From Puccinellia tenuiflora (lineage: Eukaryota > Streptophyta > Magnoliopsida > Poales > Poaceae), in the NCBI GenBank assembly GCA_012064385.1, contig QRDG01000473.1:4979066-5043065 (forward strand): a DNA stretch of 64,000 nt, in the 5' to 3' direction. Both the position numbers and the translations under genes were made by a program. Below, one piece after another: positions 35,963-46,240 of the stretch. A model generated the notes under the pieces. It ran no database searches, was not told the DNA's origin, and saw only the letters and a program-made list of their open reading frames with translations. Positions within the stretch are counted from its first letter, which is position 1, and each line of letters starts with the position of its first letter.

Positions 35963-37553
35963 TTAGAGTGTTGAGTAGAAACAAGATACAAATTTTGAGT
36001 CTGAATATGAGACACAAATACCTTCCCAAAGTGTATCATATTCTTCCAAGAAGGAGGCTTCGAATGGATCAACAATTGACATGTCATGGATATGCTTCTT
36101 ATAATATTTGTTATAACTCCAACTAAACCACCTTTTGAATTCAAATCGAGCATCACGAGAAGCTTTGTGTTCTAATTGTAGTTCAACATATTGGCAGTTC
36201 CTCCATTCATCCCTGTAGTCACTAAGGAGTCCAAATTCTATTCTCTCTAGCACTTTGGCATTCAAAACAAAGAACCTTGCAAAGACAACTTCTTGACCCT
36301 TGCCACAGTAGACCTTCAACACCACTTTCTTTAGATGAAACTCAAGGCATTCAATCGGATCATCCGACAAGGCATATTTTCTCACAATTTTTTTATTCAT
36401 AGCCGATTGTAACCGATTTTCAAATTTTGCTAACTGCAAATACAAGGAAAAACAATGTTAAGACATACGCTAACAAAGATAATTTCCAACGCTATTATGT
36501 CATGATAAGAAAGAACATATGAATACTCACGATGATATACAAACGTTCCAAGCAAGGAAAACACTTGAGAAAGTCTAGAACTGCATCCAAATCAGGGCCA
36601 ACACGATCAAGAGCTAGAACCTTCACGCTGGACATTGTTGTTGTCAAACTCTTTGAAATCATTTTCTACAACAAAAAATAAAATTAAAACCAAATGCATG
36701 CATATCCAGATTAGTATAGTAGATAAGACATAATGTGACCGAGAATTAAGGTTGCAACTACCTGAAAATTTGTTGTTCCAAGGTGGAGTTGTGACGTGCC
36801 TTTACTCAGGAAGCCCAATGTCTCCAGTTTGGGGGCCCGGACCACACGGACGGTGGCAGGGCCGTAGTCAGGGTAGCGCAGCAACAACCTCTCGAGGCAA
36901 GGGGCGTCATCGATGATCAGCTCTTGAACCTTGATGACGGTGCTAGATCCTACTAGTTGTTTGTCTGACTGAAAGCTGAATGTCCTGAGCGTCGGAGAGC
37001 TGATGCTAAGCCGGTGAGAGCCCACGGTCTCCTCTAGCAGGAGGCTCCTCAACATTGGACAGCCCAAGAGGACGACGCTTAGATTGTCTTCTGTTAGGGT
37101 GATCCTAAACAGGCTGAGTCTCTCTAGGCTTGGGAAATCGGCAGCAAGGTTAGCCGACAAGCCGAATCGGGCGAACGTGGCCACATACAGCTTGGGCCTT
37201 GTGGATGCCGGCAGCACGTAGCAGCCGTTGTTGTAGCCGAGATCGAGGTCCTGGACGCCGGCGAGGACGTCCCGGGAGCTGAGCCGGCCTGGGAACCTGG
37301 CGTCGTGGCCGGTGATAGAGATGCGGCGGACGGGGCCTAGGTGGCCGGATAGGATGTTGGAGATGGTCTTTTCGGGCAATCTGCCGCCGCCGTCGTCGAG
37401 ATTGAGCGGCGCCAACCGCCAGATGGGGCGCCACCGTCGGGAGAGCGCCTGCGTGCGACAGCCGTCCTTGGTGGGCAGTAGCGACACGATGGTGCCGAGA
37501 ACCACGTCGGGTTGCTCACTGATGAGGTCAGGCGCCGCCTCCGCCGCCGCCAT
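35963..37553 (-). CDS. F-box/LRR/FBD protein, intact copy 3
   Basis: Exons are 37553-36762, 36665-36531 and 36433-35963, all phase 0 with GT-AG borders; the middle exon is 135 nt as in copy 1. The product is about 465 aa. The F-box is at about residues 9-53 (PDLISEQPDVVLGTIVSLLP, ALSRRWRPIW), followed by LRRs (DFPSLERLSLFRITL, CPMLRSLLLEE) and a C-terminal FBD region (ECLEFHLKKVVLKVY). An upstream in-frame Met exists, but MAAAEAAPDLIS is the conserved start. The last about 20 residues run past a possible GT donor at about 36020, so the C-terminus is less certain. The protein is clearly diverged from copies 1 and 2, which marks it as the older paralogue. Confidence 0.85.
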
Positions 37554-39800
37554 GTTGGTGTCGCCGTGCGCCGTCATCGAGAACGTGAACGTGAAGGACG
37601 AGGGCTTTTGGCTCGTTACCGCGCGTGAGTGGGCTTGTACTTCGTGATGCGCTGGTTGTACGAGTTGCATCCTTACCGCGCGTGGTGGGCTGGTTGTACG
37701 GGCCTGCAAGATTTCTTCCCTGTTGATGGTCATCATCAATAAATAAATAAATGAAGGGGTGCCCTACAGTTGAAACTGCCAGCTTCAAATACATTCAAAC
37801 TGCTTGTTGAATTTGGTTACTAGCAAATGGTGAGTGGTGAATCTGTGTCACCGTTGTTTCTATCCATGATTTGAAGAAGCGTTTGGAATATGTGCACTGT
37901 CCTGGATGTATGCGCTCACAAGAATTGAAGGAAAAAAATTACTACGTCCGTCCCACAATGTAAATCTTTTTAGCAAGCTGGTTTAGGTTGCTAAAACGAC
38001 TTACATTATGGAACGGAGGGAGTACTTTTTATAGGTGCGTTGGATTTTCTTAACTCATTGTTGCCTTTGATTTTGTCAATTTATACCATTTTTTACGAAT
38101 GAATATATACCATTTTCTTGACTAACTATTGCATTTGATTTTCTTAAAACTAAGACAAGGACCAACTTGTAATGGAGGCTGCAATGCAATTGACTCTCTC
38201 TCTCTCTCCCCTTGTTTTCTTCATTTTTTTTATTGCGTACCACGTTTACCACGTGGTTCCTTGTTTTTTTCATTAGTAGTATTTAAATTTTAATTGGATA
38301 TTCCTGTGTTACCACTAGTATTCTTTGTGGAGGAAAATAGGCAGAGGATATCTCTACCATACGCTTTGATTTAATTCCGGAGGCATTTTTATATTTTAAT
38401 TACAACGAGGTAAATAGAAAAACAACAACCAAAGTTTACTGTCTTATTTTCGTAGCCCAGGCTAGGATGGCAGATGGATGTTTTTTGTGCGCGTGTCGAC
38501 CACAAGATTAGCTCGTCCTCGATCAATCCTTTGGAGTAGTCTGCTCCTTTAGATTGTCTGGTTGAAAACCCTGTTATTTTGTTGAATATATTAGCAATTT
38601 AGCATATGATTTAATCCGAAATATTATCATGTAAATCAAGACGGTAGCAAGTAGACTAAATATGCAAACAAATAATCTAGCAGATGAACCGATCCGATCT
38701 ATTGCAACCGCTAGACAAACGAATTGAAGAAACATCTCATATAGAACGGACAGGAACACGTACTGGACAGCGGGCGCAGAACCGCTGGAGTTGGCGTTGA
38801 CGTTGTCGCCCATGTCGTTGAGGAAGAGGTTGCCGAGGTCGGGGAAGAAGTCGTCGTTGGGGAAGTGATCGCCGTCAGCAGTCGCGCGATTGCGCTCCCC
38901 AAAAACCTGATCTCCCCTCTCCCGTACAGGATCACAAGAGGCGGGGTTCCGGAGGCCTGCTGTCCCTTCTCGCGGTGCACACCGGAAGGAGGGATGGAGA
39001 AGACTTGTGTGGCGGCGCAAAGGTTTGGAACGGTGCGAAACCATATGAGGAGGCAGCCGCTAGGGTAGACGTCTGCCAGTTTTTATATTTTTGGCAAGCA
39101 AGAGAGTTACGGCGCATTGATCAAGGCAAATTTGCCAAGTCACATCATTGTTTCTTTCGTTATATTGTCCTTCCTATTTAGACGCCCCTAGAACGCTAAC
39201 CATAGGAATATCTTGTGTTTGTGTGGTATGTGGACGCCGGAGATCATCCATTGATGATCCGGCAACCAATCTGCAAACAGATCGTAGAAACATAATAATA
39301 CCGTAATATGTTTGTCTAAACCACTGGTATGTAACTGAATATCTTGCAGCAGGGTCAGTACATGTTGTTGCGCATGATGTGATAGCGGTAATAAGAATTT
39401 GATATGTATCCTTCATAATAATTCGAAATTACAGGTATTTGATGTTGTTGTGAAGCAACATTGGATAGTTGATATTCAGCAAATGAGTGCAGGATAGTGT
39501 AAACAAAATATAGTCTCCTCAATAGACGACCCTTATCTACTGAATAGAAGCCCCTTTTCACATTCAGGCGTTCTCTCCTCTCTAAATAACTAGTGAGGAG
39601 GCACAACTTTGCCGTGCAAGACAGTCTTAGCGGTGGTTTAAATATCCAATAATATAAATGGTAGCACAAATTATACGAAGAAAAGATAGAAGTAGCGAGT
39701 GATAAAATAATCTTGGTCTCGGGAAGTTCAAACTTAATTACACAATAAAATAGAAAAGGAAACCGTGAACATTGCGCCTATAATAGAACGTCCGTTCATA
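37554..39800. other. Upstream spacer of FBD copy 3
   Basis: It contains a Stowaway MITE (37942-38022) and a CT run at about 38195. A 156-codon minus-strand frame at 38574-39044 has an acidic Asp/Asn/Phe-rich stretch (FPNDDFFPDLGNLFLND), which might be a captured exon; its family is not recognised. 39305-39355 matches 34730-34775. Nothing else is visible. Confidence 0.4.
37942..38022. mobile_element. Stowaway MITE with empty site in paralogous DNA
   Basis: Inverted ends CTACGTCCGTCCCACAATGT and its near complement ACATTATGGAACGGAGGGAG, flanked by TA on both sides. The related segment at about 34445-34460 lacks the insert and has a single TA. Confidence 0.9.
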
Positions 39801-40144
39801 CAATGTAATGAACTGCTTGGTAATGAATTTTAATTTTTTACATAGGAGACATGTGCTTGACTACTCGGTTATTCAAGACCACGGAGAAGACGACCTTGGA
39901 ATGAACAGATGGGTTTTATATTGTTGCATGCCACCTGGTTTTCAGATGTTTCTTCAGGGGGCAGTTTTCTGATGTTTATTCAGCAGGCAGAAACCTATAC
40001 TGATTATGAACGTTAATGCAAAAAAAAAGGGTACACAAAGATGCAAACAAAACATGATAGATAGATGACCACATGCTAATAAGCAGATGGAGCACAAATA
40101 CAAAAATATCTTAGACAGGTGGAATCACATTAATCTTTAATGCC
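39801..40144 (+). repeat. Direct repeat, left copy (about 345 bp)
   Basis: Starts CAATGTAATGAACTGCTTGG and ends CTTTAATGCC; nearly identical to 43252-43599. The two copies flank the CACTA-derived segment. Confidence 0.92.
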
Positions 40145-40508
40145 GTGTCTCAACCCGCGAGTAAAGATCCGGCCACGTCGCCCCGAAATCGGCGGACCAT
40201 TTGTCCCGGGTCGTTAGGACCCTTTTGTCCCGGTTTGAGATACTAACCGGGACAAAAGGGATCTGCGGCCCGCTGCGGGCTGGTGCCTCCCTTTTGTCCC
40301 GGCTCGTGTCTCGAACCGGGACTAGAAGTCCGCACCTGTTAATCTCCCGCGACGGTTCGTGTTTGAAAGCTGATCAAACTGCCATTTTAATTGTGCTTTG
40401 GAAGATCAGCCAGCGCCGGCGTTGATTCATACGGGAATTAGTTGCTCCGCCGTTTCGATTGCGCCGCCGTCGGCCTCCCTCTCTGCCCGCCGGACTTCCT
40501 CTCTGCCC

Positions 40509-40516
40509 TATATAAA
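40509..40516 (+). promoter_or_regulatory. TATA box of captured exonuclease gene
   Basis: TATATAAA lies about 98 bp before the ATG at 40607, with a CT-rich leader (CTCTCTCTCGATCCCTCTC) in between, a usual plant core promoter layout. Confidence 0.55.
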
Positions 40517-40606
40517 GCTACACTAATCCATGGCCTTAAGCACACCTAAATCTCTCTCTAATCCTTGCAAAAACACTCTCTCTCGATCCCTCTCTCTTCT
40601 ATTCCA

Positions 40607-41259
40607 ATGGAGCCACTCACGCGCCGACCTCGGTCTCGGTTGTACTACTTCATCAAAGAAGATATGCACTTCAAGGTATGGGTCACCCTCCGTGCATCAT
40701 GCGTGGAGAGGTGGATCCGCGACGTGAAGAAGTTCTTCCTCGACGCCGCACCGATCAAGTGCGTTGGACTCGACTGTGAGTTCACCGACCCTCTCCCGGG
40801 TCGACAGAGGGATCTTCCACCCGAGAAAAGGCAGCGCGCCGCCGTCCTTCAATTCTCGGTGGCGTCCGAGACTCTCTTGTCTTCCAGATATGCAAGGCCG
40901 ATGGGGTGCCGCAACTCCTCGTGGATTTCTTAGGTGACGAGACGGCGTGGCTATCCACAATGACGTGCGGATGCTGCGCTACTACGAAATTGTTATTCCG
41001 TCCGCGGTCGACCTCCAGAGGGATCGCCGGAACCCAACCGGCAATCCTACTCCGAGTCTCTATGCTCTCTCCAATGCTATCATTGGGACAAAACTTGAGA
41101 AGAAGAAGAACAACAAGAAGGACAAAAAAAAAGGGCAAGGACGACGACAACTTAGAAGACCTACGAATTTTCGGTTGGGGCAACGTTCCATTGAGCTACG
41201 AGCAAGTCTTGTATGCCGCTCTGGACGCTCGCCTCGGCTTCGAGATTGCACGGAAGTAG
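40607..41259 (+). pseudogene. DEDDy 3'-5' exonuclease (WRN/RNase D-like), frameshifted
   Basis: The family removes nucleotides from 3' ends of nucleic acids with two metal ions bound by Asp/Glu residues. The start is MEPLTRRPRSRLYYFIKED. Motif I is visible as CVGLDCEFT. After a frameshift near 40885 comes VPQLLVDFLGDE, after another near 40945 comes motif II AIHNDVRMLRYY, and after a Lys-rich linker and a third shift near 41130 comes motif III with YAALDARLGFEIARK. All catalytic motifs are therefore present but spread over frames, so this copy is dead. There is no intron. Its position inside CACTA ends indicates transposon-borne multiplication of a host gene. Confidence 0.8.
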
Positions 41260-41639
41260 GATAGTCTACGTGGCTATAATACCAATGACGATCGTCTTAA
41301 TGTCGTTGATGAGTAGACTAGCTATATAGTGATGTGTGTGCTCCCGTTGTGTTAGCAATTATTATTTGTTAATAATTATTATTACTTAATCATTAATATT
41401 TATGCAAAAGATGATATGGACCAAGGAAAAAAATAGCGCATCTATCATTTTTAGCGTTACGCTCCTCAAAAGGTTATAAAAGTTATAGCGTGATATATCG
41501 TGCTATATTAAAAATAGTGTTTCGCAAAACAATGCAATATATAGACTGAATATTAAGGATTTCAACACTACATATTTCTCCAAAACAAATACATGCAATA
41601 GTTAGAATAACGCTAACGTGTTTAGATTCCTATAGTTAG

Positions 41640-42720
41640 CCTCAAATTATTATTATTTTTTATTTTTTTGAATTAATAATTGATTTCTACATAAAGATTA
41701 GTATTACTACCTCCGTTCCATAATGTAAGCATTTTTAGCATTTCTCTTTCCATCCGTATTTAGACATGTTTTAGTGTAAGGTTCAAATGAATCTTGCACT
41801 AAAACATGTCTAGATACGGATGGAAAGAGAAATGCTAAAAAGGGTTACATTATGGAACGGAGGGAGTACTTAATCATTGTTATTTAGGTTAATATAGGTT
41901 TGGAACTAAAAAATAATATAATGTGCCATCGTGCAGGAAGATTTAAGTTTTTGCCAGAAATTCAAATTATTTTTATTTTTTTATTTTTTTGAATTAATAA
42001 TTGATTTATACATAAAGATTAGTATTACTTAATCATTGTTATTTAGGTTAATATAGGTTTGGAATTAAAAAATAATATAATATGCCATCGTGCAGGAAGA
42101 TTTAAGGTTTTGCAGGAAATTCAAATTATTTTTATTTTTTTTAATTAATAATTGATTTCTACATAAAGATTAGTATTACTTAATCATTGTTATTTAGATT
42201 AATATAGGTTTGGAATTAAAAAATAACATAATGTGCCATCGTGCAGGAAGATTTAAGTTTTTTTCCGAAAATTCAATTTTTTTTTAATTAATAATTGATT
42301 TCTGCATAAAGATCAGTATTACTTAATCATTGTTATTTAGGTTAATATAGTTTTGGAATTAAAAATAATATAATGTGCCATCGTGCAGGAAGATTTAAGT
42401 TTTTTCCGGAAATTCAAATTATTTTGTTTTTATTTTATGTTTTTTGAATTAATAATTGATTTCTGCATAAAGATCAGTATTACTTAATTATTGTTATTTA
42501 GGTTAATATAGGTTTGGAATTAAAAAATAATATAATGTGCCATCGTGCTGGAAGATTTAAGTTTTTGCCGGAAATTCAAATTATTTTATTTTTTTATTTT
42601 TTTGGAATTAATAATTGATTTCTATATAAAGATTAGTATTACTTAATCATTGTTGTTTATGTCAATATACGTTAATATAGATTTGGAATTCAAAAAATAA
42701 TATAATGTGTCATCAAAGTG
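41640..42720. repeat. AT-rich tandem array, six units of about 150-160 bp
   Basis: The sequence AATTAATAATTGATTTCTAC recurs at about 41673, 41990, 42145, 42285, 42446 and 42604. Each is followed by AAAGATTAGTATTACTTAAT and a conserved TGCCATCGTGCAGGAAG. The spacing is regular once the Stowaway in the first unit is removed. No coding potential. Confidence 0.9.
41707..41866. mobile_element. Stowaway MITE inside tandem array
   Basis: A near-perfect foldback of 160 bp with ends CTACCTCCGTTCCATAATGT and CATTATGGAACGGAGGGAG, flanked by TA. The other five array units have the uninterrupted site GTATTACTTAATC, so the insertion came after array expansion. Confidence 0.93.
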
Positions 42721-43020
42721 TAGGGGATAATAAGATTGATACCATAGTATTATCAAGATTTATTCAGTGCAATGTTGGAAGATAGTTGGGAAGGAACTTA
42801 AAAGTTAAGCGTGCTGGGGGTGGATCAGTGTGAGGATGGGTGACCGATCGAAAAGTTTGCCTACAAGTATGAGGATGGGTAACCGATCCGGAAGTTTGCC
42901 TGCAAGTGTGAGGATGGGAGTGGAGCAGTGTGAGGATGGGTGGAGTAATGTGAGATTAGGGGTGATTCGAGATTAAACTGACAAATAATTCAAAGTTTCG
43001 AAATATCGAAAAAATTTCAA
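42721..43020. other. Short spacer with G-rich direct repeats
   Basis: Repeats of GTGAGGATGGG alternate with GACCGATC and AAGTTTGCCT at about 42815-42960. No gene. Confidence 0.6.
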
Positions 43021-43251
43021 AAAAAAAAATCAAAAAAGTTGGACTTTAGTCCCGGTTGGTGTTACAAACCGGGACTAAAGGTCCTCCAGCCGCAGCGCCC
43101 GAACGCGCCCACGTGGAGACCCTTTAGTCCCGGTTCGTAACAGAACCGCGACTAAAGGTTGGACCTTTAGTCCCGCCTGGCCTGTCCCGGTTGGCCAACC
43201 GGGACAAATGCCCCTCACGGCTCGGGACAATAGGCCCAGTCCCCACTAGTG

Positions 43252-43599
43252 CAATGCAATGAACTGCTTGGTAATGAATTTTAATTTTTTACATAGGAGA
43301 CATGTGCTTGACTACTCGGTTATTCAAGACCACGGAGAAGACGACCTTGGAATGAACAGATGGGTTTTATATTGTTGCATGCCACCTGGTTTTCAGATGT
43401 TTATTCAGGGGCAATTTTCTGATGTTTATTCAGCAGGCAGAAACCTATACTGATTATGAACGTTAATGCAAAAAAAAAAAAGGGTACACAAAGATGCAAA
43501 CAAAACATGATAGATAGATGACCACATGCTAATAAGCAGATGGAGCACAAATACAAAAATATCTTAGACAGGTGGAATCACATTCATCTTTAATGCCAT
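43252..43599 (+). repeat. Direct repeat, right copy (about 345 bp)
   Basis: Begins CAATGCAATGAACTGCTTGG immediately after the CACTA terminus and matches 39801-40144. It contains a 64-codon frame without recognisable function, also present in the left copy but shifted there by an indel. Confidence 0.92.
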
Positions 43600-43645
43600 T
43601 TTGAATTACATTTTCATCTGGAACACTATTTTAGCATTTGAGGTA

Positions 43646-43748
43646 CTCCCTCCGATCCTTAAAAAGTGTCGCTCATTTTGTACTCGATTAGTACTCAGTT
43701 AACTAACTGAGTACAAAATGAGCGACACTTTTTATGGATCGGAGGGAG
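43646..43748. mobile_element. Stowaway MITE
   Basis: A 103-bp foldback with ends CTCCCTCCGATCC and GGATCGGAGGGAG, flanked by TA, about 250 bp upstream of F-box copy 3. Confidence 0.93.
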
Positions 43749-44000
43749 TAGATTTTTTTTGTCAGGGTAGAAATTTCAATATATTTTTTCTGGCATGATT
43801 TTTTTTTTTTGAGAATCATGAAATTTTCTAGCCTTTTTTTTTTGAGAAATATGAAATTAGCTAGAACTGTCTGGAAAGGGTCAGGTGGTTGCTTCGTGGG
43901 CTTTTGATCTCGTCACCAGTTGTCCAGTTGAACTAGTCGTGGGCCTCCAAGCTACAACCGCTTGAACTCAGCACCAAGCAAGCAAAGTCAGCGGCCGGCC

Positions 44001-45699
44001 ATGGCTTCCCAGCTGCTGCCACCGTCGCCGCCGCCCACTCGCACCACCATAACCGGTCTCAGCGACGACCTCCTCCGCGAGATCTTCCTCCGCCTACCGG
44101 CCCTCCCGAGCCTCGCCCGCGCCGCCTTCGCCTGCCACGCCTTCCGTCGCGCCGTCCGCTCCTCCCCCCGGCTTCCGCCGCAGCTTCCGCGCGCTCCACC
44201 CGCCGCCCCTCATCGCGCTCTTCCTCGAGCCCAACTTCGAGGTGGCCCCGTCCTGCCGCTGCGACCCGGACCTCGTCGCCGCCGATTTCTTCGGCATCGG
44301 CCTCCCACGCCACGCCACCGGCTGGGAGATCCAGTCCTACGAACCCAGCGCCGACGGCTACCTCATCCTCGACAAGGGCACACTCCCGAGCACTAGTCGG
44401 AGAGCCGCCTACAACCCACTGACGCAGGCCCTTGATCTGTACATCTTTTTCTATGACCTTCAGCTCTACACCCTCCCCTCCGAAGACGGCCAGGGGCCGT
44501 CCCGTGTGGTCTGCGTCATCCGCGAGCGCTGGCCGCCGGAGCGCGACGGGGACCATGGAGTGGCCGTTTTTTCATCTGACACCATGGAGTGGCGATTTTC
44601 CCCCAAGAATACGATGCTGCGGCGTGGCCGGGCCAGGACCGGCACGACGATGCGTAGTGGACTCATCTGGTGGCCAAACTGGATGCATCACCAAATCGGG
44701 GTGCTCAACACCGCCACCGCCACCTTTCAGTTCTCTCTAATCGACGTGCCGAGGCCTTTGAGGACGGAATGTGATGAACCCACATATAAGCTTGGCGAGA
44801 CCAAGGATGAGAAGCTCTGCATCGTGGACATAAAGGATAGCACGCTTGTTTCTTATTTCCTGATCACAGCCGACGACCATGATGACAGTGTCGTGGAGAG
44901 GTGGATGTTGTACAAGGAGTTTCCACTGCACCCGATTGTTGAGATCTTCACTGGGTGTTCAACCGAGGAAGAGGGTTGTGACGTCAAGGTGAAGCTTGTG
45001 CCGCTCATTGATGGCTTTGTATACCTGTCTATCTTCTACTGCAAGGACTCGCAATCTGCTTGCGAGTTGTACCTATCCTTGTGCCTCGAAACATCCAAGA
45101 TGAGCGAGCTCTTTAAGGATGCATATCGGCATAATAAGAAGGTCCATCCCTACGTCATGGCATGGCCGCACTCTCTGTTACGAAGCAAGGTGAGCATGTG
45201 GGCTATGTCTGAAGTAGTATTGTTTTGGAGATTGTTTGTAGAGACTGTATGCATTTAATTTACTTGAGAGGGTTGGATTATTGCATTGTCCTGGAAAGCT
45301 CGAAAGCTTCAACTGGTTCTTATCACATCCTAACATGCATGATTGGCATACAGCATAGTTCGAGAATTCAGTTACAAGGTTTGTTATATAGTTCTGCGTC
45401 GTACATATCTGAAGTTTGAAATTCTTGTACACTAAACAACACTCAATGGTCACTAAATTGGTGCTGTGTCATTGGAATGTATAGCCTTGCACAATTTTTC
45501 TATACAAACACTTCAATTCTTACATGCACATAAATCCGTCTTTGTCACAGGAGGAACCAGAAACTGAGTTCACTGGAGACAATGTTGCAGACAATGATCC
45601 GCAGGGCACAGAAAAGGCTTCCTCTGTGCTTGCCGCCGCGCTGCAGTCACTCAGCCAAGCTCTGATGGACGGCGGTGATAGTAACAAAGAAATAGTACA
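44001..45699 (+). pseudogene. F-box protein gene, copy 3, frameshifted and CACTA-disrupted
   Basis: Exon 1 (44001-45189) starts MASQLLPPSPPPTRTTITGL, with the F-box at residues about 20-60 (LSDDLLREIFLRLPALPSLA). One extra base in the C-run near 44165 shifts the frame right after the F-box. The original frame resumes openly to the donor AAG/GTGAGC (DPDLVAADFFGIGL, SSDTMEWRF, WMLYKEFPLHPIVE). Exon 2 starts at 45551 after a 361-bp intron (EEPETEFTGDN, LAAALQSLSQALMD) and is cut at 45699 by a CACTA transposon. The C-run shift could be a sequencing error, but the transposon alone removes the C-terminal about 45 residues. It is diverged from copies 1 and 2 and head to head with FBD copy 3. Confidence 0.88.
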
Positions 45700-46240
45700 C
45701 ACTAGTGGAAAAGGCCCATTGGTCCCGGTTCCAAAGGGCCTTTGGTCCCGGGTTAATCACCGGGACTAAAGGGTCGGGACAAAAGGGGGGGGGGGGGGGG
45801 GGGGGGGCCTTTCGTCCCGGTACCTTAAGAACCGGGACCAATGCCCCTCCACGTGGGCGGGGCGGGGCGGCTCCGGGCGGGAACCCTTTGGTCCCGGTTG
45901 GTATTACCAACCGGGACCGAGAGTTTTTTTTTAACCGAATGCTTTTTTGTTTGTTTTAACCGAATGTTTTTTTTGTTTTAACCAAATGCTTTCTTTTTTT
46001 GGGGGGGGGGGGTTTAAATCAATAGGTGCCGTCTCGCCGTGCCGTGCCGTGCCGTGTTGTGCCGTGTCGTCGTGTCCGATGCCGTGTCGTGTCGTGCCGT
46101 GTCAGTGGTACTACCATGCATTAATATTTGATTCATATATACATACATAACGTTTCTCACACGTCGAGATCATGTTTCATATATACATACATAACGTCAC
46201 ACGCCGACATAATGTTTCTCACACGTCGAGATGATGTCAA
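45700..46240. repeat. Left subterminal repeats of the CACTA
   Basis: Pairs of GGTCCCGG and ACCGGGAC form several small palindromes up to about 45920, around a poly-G run (45786-45807). T-rich sequence follows, then a GCCGT-type repeat at 46026-46105. The ATACATACATAACGT and TCTCACACGTCGAGAT direct repeats lie at 46138-46232. These are the presumed transposase binding region and 3' flank of gene A. Confidence 0.8.

Larger units (their letters stand above)
40145..43251. mobile_element. CACTA fragment carrying an exonuclease gene
   Basis: The right end has the terminal CACTAGTG (43244-43251), and the last about 200 bp carry inverted GTCCCGGTT subterminal repeats. At the left, subterminal repeats (TTTGTCCCGG, AACCGGGACAAAAGG at 40200-40325) are present but the CACTA terminus is missing. 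Inside are a captured exonuclease gene and a tandem array. No transposase is present. Confidence 0.75.
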
